From assembly GCF_034321785.1 (NCBI RefSeq), contig NZ_JAXLPB010000002.1, forward strand, positions 982,369 through 1,046,368: DNA of 64,000 nucleotides. Direction: 5' to 3'. The notes beneath the pieces were generated by a model. It made no database searches. It had not been told where the DNA came from and saw only the letters and a list, made by a program, of their open reading frames with translations. This stretch comes from Fulvimarina uroteuthidis. GTDB lineage: Bacteria > Pseudomonadota > Alphaproteobacteria > Rhizobiales > Rhizobiaceae. Made by a program: the position numbers and the translations under genes. Position 1 is the stretch's first letter. Every line of letters begins with the position of its first letter. Below, piece by piece: positions 61,037-64,000 of the stretch.

Positions 61037-63281
61037 TCATCGTTAGCTTGTGGGCTTCGAGGACTTCAATTGCGGTCTTGATCGCTATCGGGAGTGCGCC
61101 CGCGCTATCACCCCTTATCTTAGGTAGGATTTTCGCCAGAACAGCAGCGTCTAGCCCGGTGCTGCGTGCACTTTCAGGAAAAGCACTGACGAAGCCCAGC
61201 ACCTCATCGCACGTGCGGTAACCAAAATGGCGACGCGCGGGCATAAGTGCGTCGGTTAAAGAACCTAGAACTGGCAGCACGTAGTTCAATGCGTCAGCGC
61301 CTTTTCCTGTGGCAATCGCGGTGCTTGCCCACTGTTCGAGATCGACTTCCCAGAACTCGAATGTGAATGCTCGGTCCAATACCTTATCGGAGAACGGATA
61401 GGTCGTTTCGTCCATGTTCACCGTACCGAAGATAAATAAGTTTGGCGGCCATATGATATAAGGCGGAATTACATCCACTGGATCTCTGCCAGTGTGTATG
61501 GTCAGCTTGCCATCTCTACCCTCCATTGCCGAGAGAAACGGCGCGAAGTAATGCTCTACCCGGGCAAGGTTCATCTCGTCCAAGCAGAGGAAATACGGAC
61601 GATCTGGATTGTTGGCCGCTGCTAGTAGCAGCCGCAATGTACGGGTCTCCTGAAAAATGGGTGGGTTGGCTAAGGGGTTCACGTAGCCTAGCAGGCCACT
61701 TGGGTCCGTCCAGTCGGGCCACACTGCCACCTGTTCGTAATGTGCTTGATAAGAGAGACCTAACGCCTCGCAATAAGCCTTGGCATAGCCTCTAGCCATC
61801 GATGTTTTGCCAGTACCTGACAACCCTGCCAGCAGAACAAACCGCTTACCTTGCGCGGCCAAAAATGCCGCATGGATCAGATGAATTTGACTGTCCGAGA
61901 ATACCAACGGTTTAAGTTGTTCATCATTCCTGAAATGGCGCAGAAGATCGTCGAATGCCACATCCGGCAAAATATCTGAGCTGGCGACGCCACCTTGGTT
62001 CTCCTCTTCAACCGTGACCTTTTCGTCGGGACGTTGATCACTAAGGAGCAGCTCTGGAAGCTTCATGTCCGAGGGAAGGCCGCTCCGCCAGTACTCCCCT
62101 GTTTCAGTCAGGCTTACCTTCGCTTGGCTACCTGCGCCTTCGATAGCCACAAGCCCCAAGACCTTCATCCATGATATGAGCTGATTGGGCGCGAAGTCGG
62201 TGGTCCATCGAGGGTAATAGCTACGACATGCTGTTGCGATCTGGCTTCTGGTCAAAGTCCCGAGACGACCCAGATCATCGAGAATCTGACCAAAGCCGAA
62301 GACGGTCCTGACCATGACTGGGGTGAAGACCTCCGATGGCGGCTCGCCTTCTAGAAGCGAGCGACCAGCGGCAGTAGGTCGATACGTACCACCCTCAACT
62401 GAAAGCAGCCCAAGTGAAGGAGCTTGGGAAAGTAGGTTGACCCGTGAACCTTGACTCAATGCAGGCGCCTCTTCCGCAATTTGCTGAAGAAGCGACTCGC
62501 GGTCGTTTCCATTCTCGGCCGCGCGAATGACAGACAGCAGTAGATCTAGGTTGTTAGATAGAAAATTTATCCCCTTGCGTTGCACGGTCGCTGGGAGCAG
62601 TGCGAGCTTTGGGATGTCTGTCGCCTTACCGCCAGTTTCTATTGGGTTCGTCGCTGCGTCAGAGTCTGGTGGTGACAGTATGTGATCCCAGACGAACCAC
62701 GCGAACTGACTGTAAAGCACATCATTTCGGCTGCTTGTCTCCGGTCCTAGAGCCTCTCTCAATGCCTGCCGAGCAATGACGTGCTGACCGATGAAGCCCA
62801 GCTTGTTCGAAGTCTCCTCAAGCCACTGACGAAAGCGATTAGTTCGATAGCTATCAAGGAGACAAAGCGTATCCCTTGGACGAAGGACAGCGAATATTCG
62901 AGCCAGACGCGCAGATGGCCGCCGCTGGTTGTGACGTGGGCTTACCAGAGCTAGTATTTTTTCGAACTCCGCGTCGAGCGCACGAGCACGCGCGAGAATG
63001 TCATCAGGTGCCCGCCACTGCCGAAGTTCCCACAGAGCGTTGACGATTGCGAGGTCGGTATATGCTCCTGTGACTACAACGGAACTGCCGGGTCCAATTC
63101 CTGCGACCCCGTCAACCTCCCACAATCTGCGTTGATGATCCTCGCTCTTAAACTCACTCTCCGACGCGTTCCTAGAGTGCTCAACGGCTGCTAAATATGA
63201 GCTGAGCCAAACATCGTCTTTCCCGGGCAAAAATCGATCTCGGTAGGCCGCTTTGATTTCCTGAATGCGGTCTTCTCGCAT
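60969..63281 (-). CDS. McrB-like AAA+ ATPase/GTPase of a McrBC-type system
   Basis: A 770-residue motor protein. Residues 1-470 are an uncharacterised specificity region with two winged-helix-like segments (LLQQIAEEAPALSQGSRVNLL and TRSQIATACRSYYPRW). The AAA+ domain follows: Walker A LSGTGKT near residue 487, Walker B FLCLDEMNLARVEHY near 565 and the McrB-specific GTVNMDETTYPFSDKVLDRA near 620. This matches the McrB family rather than other AAA+ groups. With the DUF2357 nuclease it forms a two-gene type IV-like restriction or anti-phage system. It differs from E. coli McrB in its N-terminal domain, so the recognised DNA feature is unknown. AT-richer than the host, with Gln/Ser-rich composition. 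Confidence 0.88.
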   Translation of the reverse strand: MREDRIQEIKAAYRDRFLPGKDDVWLSSYLAAVEHSRNASESEFKSEDHQRRLWEVDGVAGIGPGSSVVVTGAYTDLAIVNALWELRQWRAPDDILARARALDAEFEKILALVSPRHNQRRPSARLARIFAVLRPRDTLCLLDSYRTNRFRQWLEETSNKLGFIGQHVIARQALREALGPETSSRNDVLYSQFAWFVWDHILSPPDSDAATNPIETGGKATDIPKLALLPATVQRKGINFLSNNLDLLLSVIRAAENGNDRESLLQQIAEEAPALSQGSRVNLLSQAPSLGLLSVEGGTYRPTAAGRSLLEGEPPSEVFTPVMVRTVFGFGQILDDLGRLGTLTRSQIATACRSYYPRWTTDFAPNQLISWMKVLGLVAIEGAGSQAKVSLTETGEYWRSGLPSDMKLPELLLSDQRPDEKVTVEEENQGGVASSDILPDVAFDDLLRHFRNDEQLKPLVFSDSQIHLIHAAFLAAQGKRFVLLAGLSGTGKTSMARGYAKAYCEALGLSYQAHYEQVAVWPDWTDPSGLLGYVNPLANPPIFQETRTLRLLLAAANNPDRPYFLCLDEMNLARVEHYFAPFLSAMEGRDGKLTIHTGRDPVDVIPPYIIWPPNLFIFGTVNMDETTYPFSDKVLDRAFTFEFWEVDLEQWASTAIATGKGADALNYVLPVLGSLTDALMPARRHFGYRTCDEVLGFVSAFPESARSTGLDAAVLAKILPKIRGDSAGALPIAIKTAIEVLEAHKLTMSADKLRQMQASLQEMGTVRFWY

Positions 63282-63384
63282 AATCTATCCTCTAGAACAG
63301 CGCGCTCGGAATCACCTTCTAGCTGGTCGAGGGGCAACAGAGCGACAAATTCCGAATGCCTGTCGAACGACAGCGCGTGATTTT

Positions 63385-63618
63385 ATGGCTCAGAACCGGA
63401 GATGCAGGTTTTTGACGATCAACGAATTCGAGAGCCAGCTTACCGCAACGATCGGACGTCCGACGGAACTCCGCCCGTTCGTCTGTGAGGACTACCTACT
63501 CGACTGCGAAGTGTTCATCGTTGGCTACAACCCGGCGACAAAAATGGACGGCGATTGGTGGCGCTATTGGAAGCGCGGGTATGGCTATCAAAAGAGCATT
63601 TCGTTCAAGGAGTGTTGA
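63385..63618 (+). pseudogene. truncated gene interrupted by an IS21-type element
   Basis: From ATG 63385 the frame reads MAQNRRCRFLTINEFESQL and continues with RPFVCEDYLLDCEVFIVGYN then PATKMDGDWWRYWKRGYGY. This resembles the N-terminus of a conserved hypothetical protein (about 180-200 residues, a possible uracil-DNA-glycosylase-like fold, uncertain). After SISFKE the coding sequence runs into the TG that begins the IS21-type left end, which supplies the stop codon, so the gene has lost its C-terminus. An ATG further upstream, at 63265, would overlap the McrB-like start region. Confidence 0.55.
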
Positions 63619-63672
63619 TTTCCACGCGGAACTGACCCGGGATGTCGCCTGATTTCCACTGAGATTTGACCC
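63616..63672 (+). repeat. tandem terminal repeats of the IS21-type element
   Basis: Two 23-base copies share TGATTTCCAC at the start and TGACCC at the end, with a divergent centre (63616-63638 and 63650-63672), spaced 11 bases apart. Multiple end repeats of this kind bind IstA in IS21-family elements. Confidence 0.8.
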
Positions 63673-63726
63673 ATGTGACCTTTCCCTCCGATCGCGCTGA
63701 GCGAGGAGGGCAATGGAGTGATCCAC

Positions 63727-64000
63727 ATGGGACTTTTGAACGTCATCCGCCGAATGGCTCTGCGAGAGAAGCTGCCGATCCGGGAGATCGCCAGGCGGAC
63801 CGGGCTCTCCCGGAACACCATCAAGAAGTATCTAAAGGCCGGCACGATCGAGCCGAAGTTCTCGGTGCCCGAGCGGCCGAGCAAGCTGGACCCGTTCGCC
63901 GACAAGCTCGCGGCCTGGCTGAAGACGGAAGCATCGAAGTCACGCAAGCAACGCCGGCCTTTGACCCACTTGCATGCCGATCTCGTCGCTCTTGGGTTCA
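63727..64000 (+). CDS. istA: IS21-family transposase IstA, 3'-truncated by window edge
   Basis: The open frame starts MGLLNVIRRMALREKLPIRE and has an N-terminal helix-turn-helix (IREIARRTGLSRNTIKKYLK) typical of IstA. The visible 91 residues end in HLHADLVALGF, before the integrase-core DDE domain, which would lie to the right of the window. The start ATG lies 55 bases after the second end repeat, a normal layout for IS21. The nearest relatives would be rhizobial IS21 copies. Confidence 0.82.
   Translation, partial: MGLLNVIRRMALREKLPIREIARRTGLSRNTIKKYLKAGTIEPKFSVPERPSKLDPFADKLAAWLKTEASKSRKQRRPLTHLHADLVALGF

Larger units (their letters stand above)
63613..64000 (+). mobile_element. IS21-family insertion sequence, left end
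   Basis: The element starts TGTTGATTTCC at 63613 and has two internal repeats of its end sequence (63616-63638 and 63650-63672), which are transposase-binding sites in IS21 elements. The first transposase gene (istA) begins at 63727. The right end and istB lie outside the window. The element sits within a truncated gene, so it is a later insertion into the island. Confidence 0.75.

Overview
The window is GC-rich chromosomal DNA from an alphaproteobacterium, most likely of the Hyphomicrobiales (Rhizobiales) type. Pointers are the gene families present: the RibA-like/PTPS-like cluster, a Ppx/GppA protein with a basic N-terminal extension, a polyhydroxyalkanoate-system protein, an SleB-type hydrolase, PilZ and single-domain response-regulator proteins, and many MBL-fold and transport genes. 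No rRNA or complete tRNA was found, so the placement rests on protein resemblance only. Layout, left half. Positions 1-24 kb are mostly housekeeping and envelope genes: a DMT permease, a dual-specificity-like phosphatase without its catalytic cysteine beside a low-molecular-weight phosphatase, a Tat-exported MBL-fold hydrolase, an MFS pump, a ppx-rlmE pair, a MarR regulator divergent from dcp, yebC, a lipoprotein SleB hydrolase, PilZ and response-regulator genes, a DEAD-box helicase, a D,D-carboxypeptidase, a TraB/GumN protein, xerC, osmC and a polyol dehydrogenase. Positions 24-33 kb hold the most unusual chromosomal locus. Two tightly overlapping operons diverge from one short intergenic region: leftward a RibA-like protein, a CDP-alcohol phosphatidyltransferase and an FkbM methyltransferase; rightward an alcohol-dehydrogenase-like protein, a 6-pyruvoyl-tetrahydropterin-synthase-like protein lacking canonical active-site residues, a GT4 glycosyltransferase and a methyltransferase. 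A flippase-like membrane protein and a sulfatase-like membrane enzyme lie next to it. I infer an uncharacterised pathway that makes and modifies a pterin- or pyrimidine-derived compound, possibly lipid-linked. Layout, middle. Positions 33-46 kb carry a cytochrome b561-like protein, an RND efflux pair, a transketolase/E1-like enzyme with a SAF-domain oxidoreductase beside a decayed GntR regulator, and a secreted M10 metalloprotease with RTX repeats and three near-identical 468-bp units. Positions 46-53.5 kb form a sugar-uptake locus: a ROK regulator, two related cytoplasmic SGNH hydrolases, a periplasmic binding protein, a tandem ABC ATPase and two permeases. Positions 54-57 kb hold an amino-acid permease with Lrp and AraC regulators. 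Layout, right end. From about 57.6 kb the DNA is mobile and visibly less GC-rich: an IS5-type transposase fragment, a 46-bp copy of the 3' half of a tRNA-Arg gene (attachment site), a tyrosine integrase split by a one-base frameshift, a two-gene McrBC-like restriction system, a truncated gene and the left end of an IS21-family element that runs off the window.
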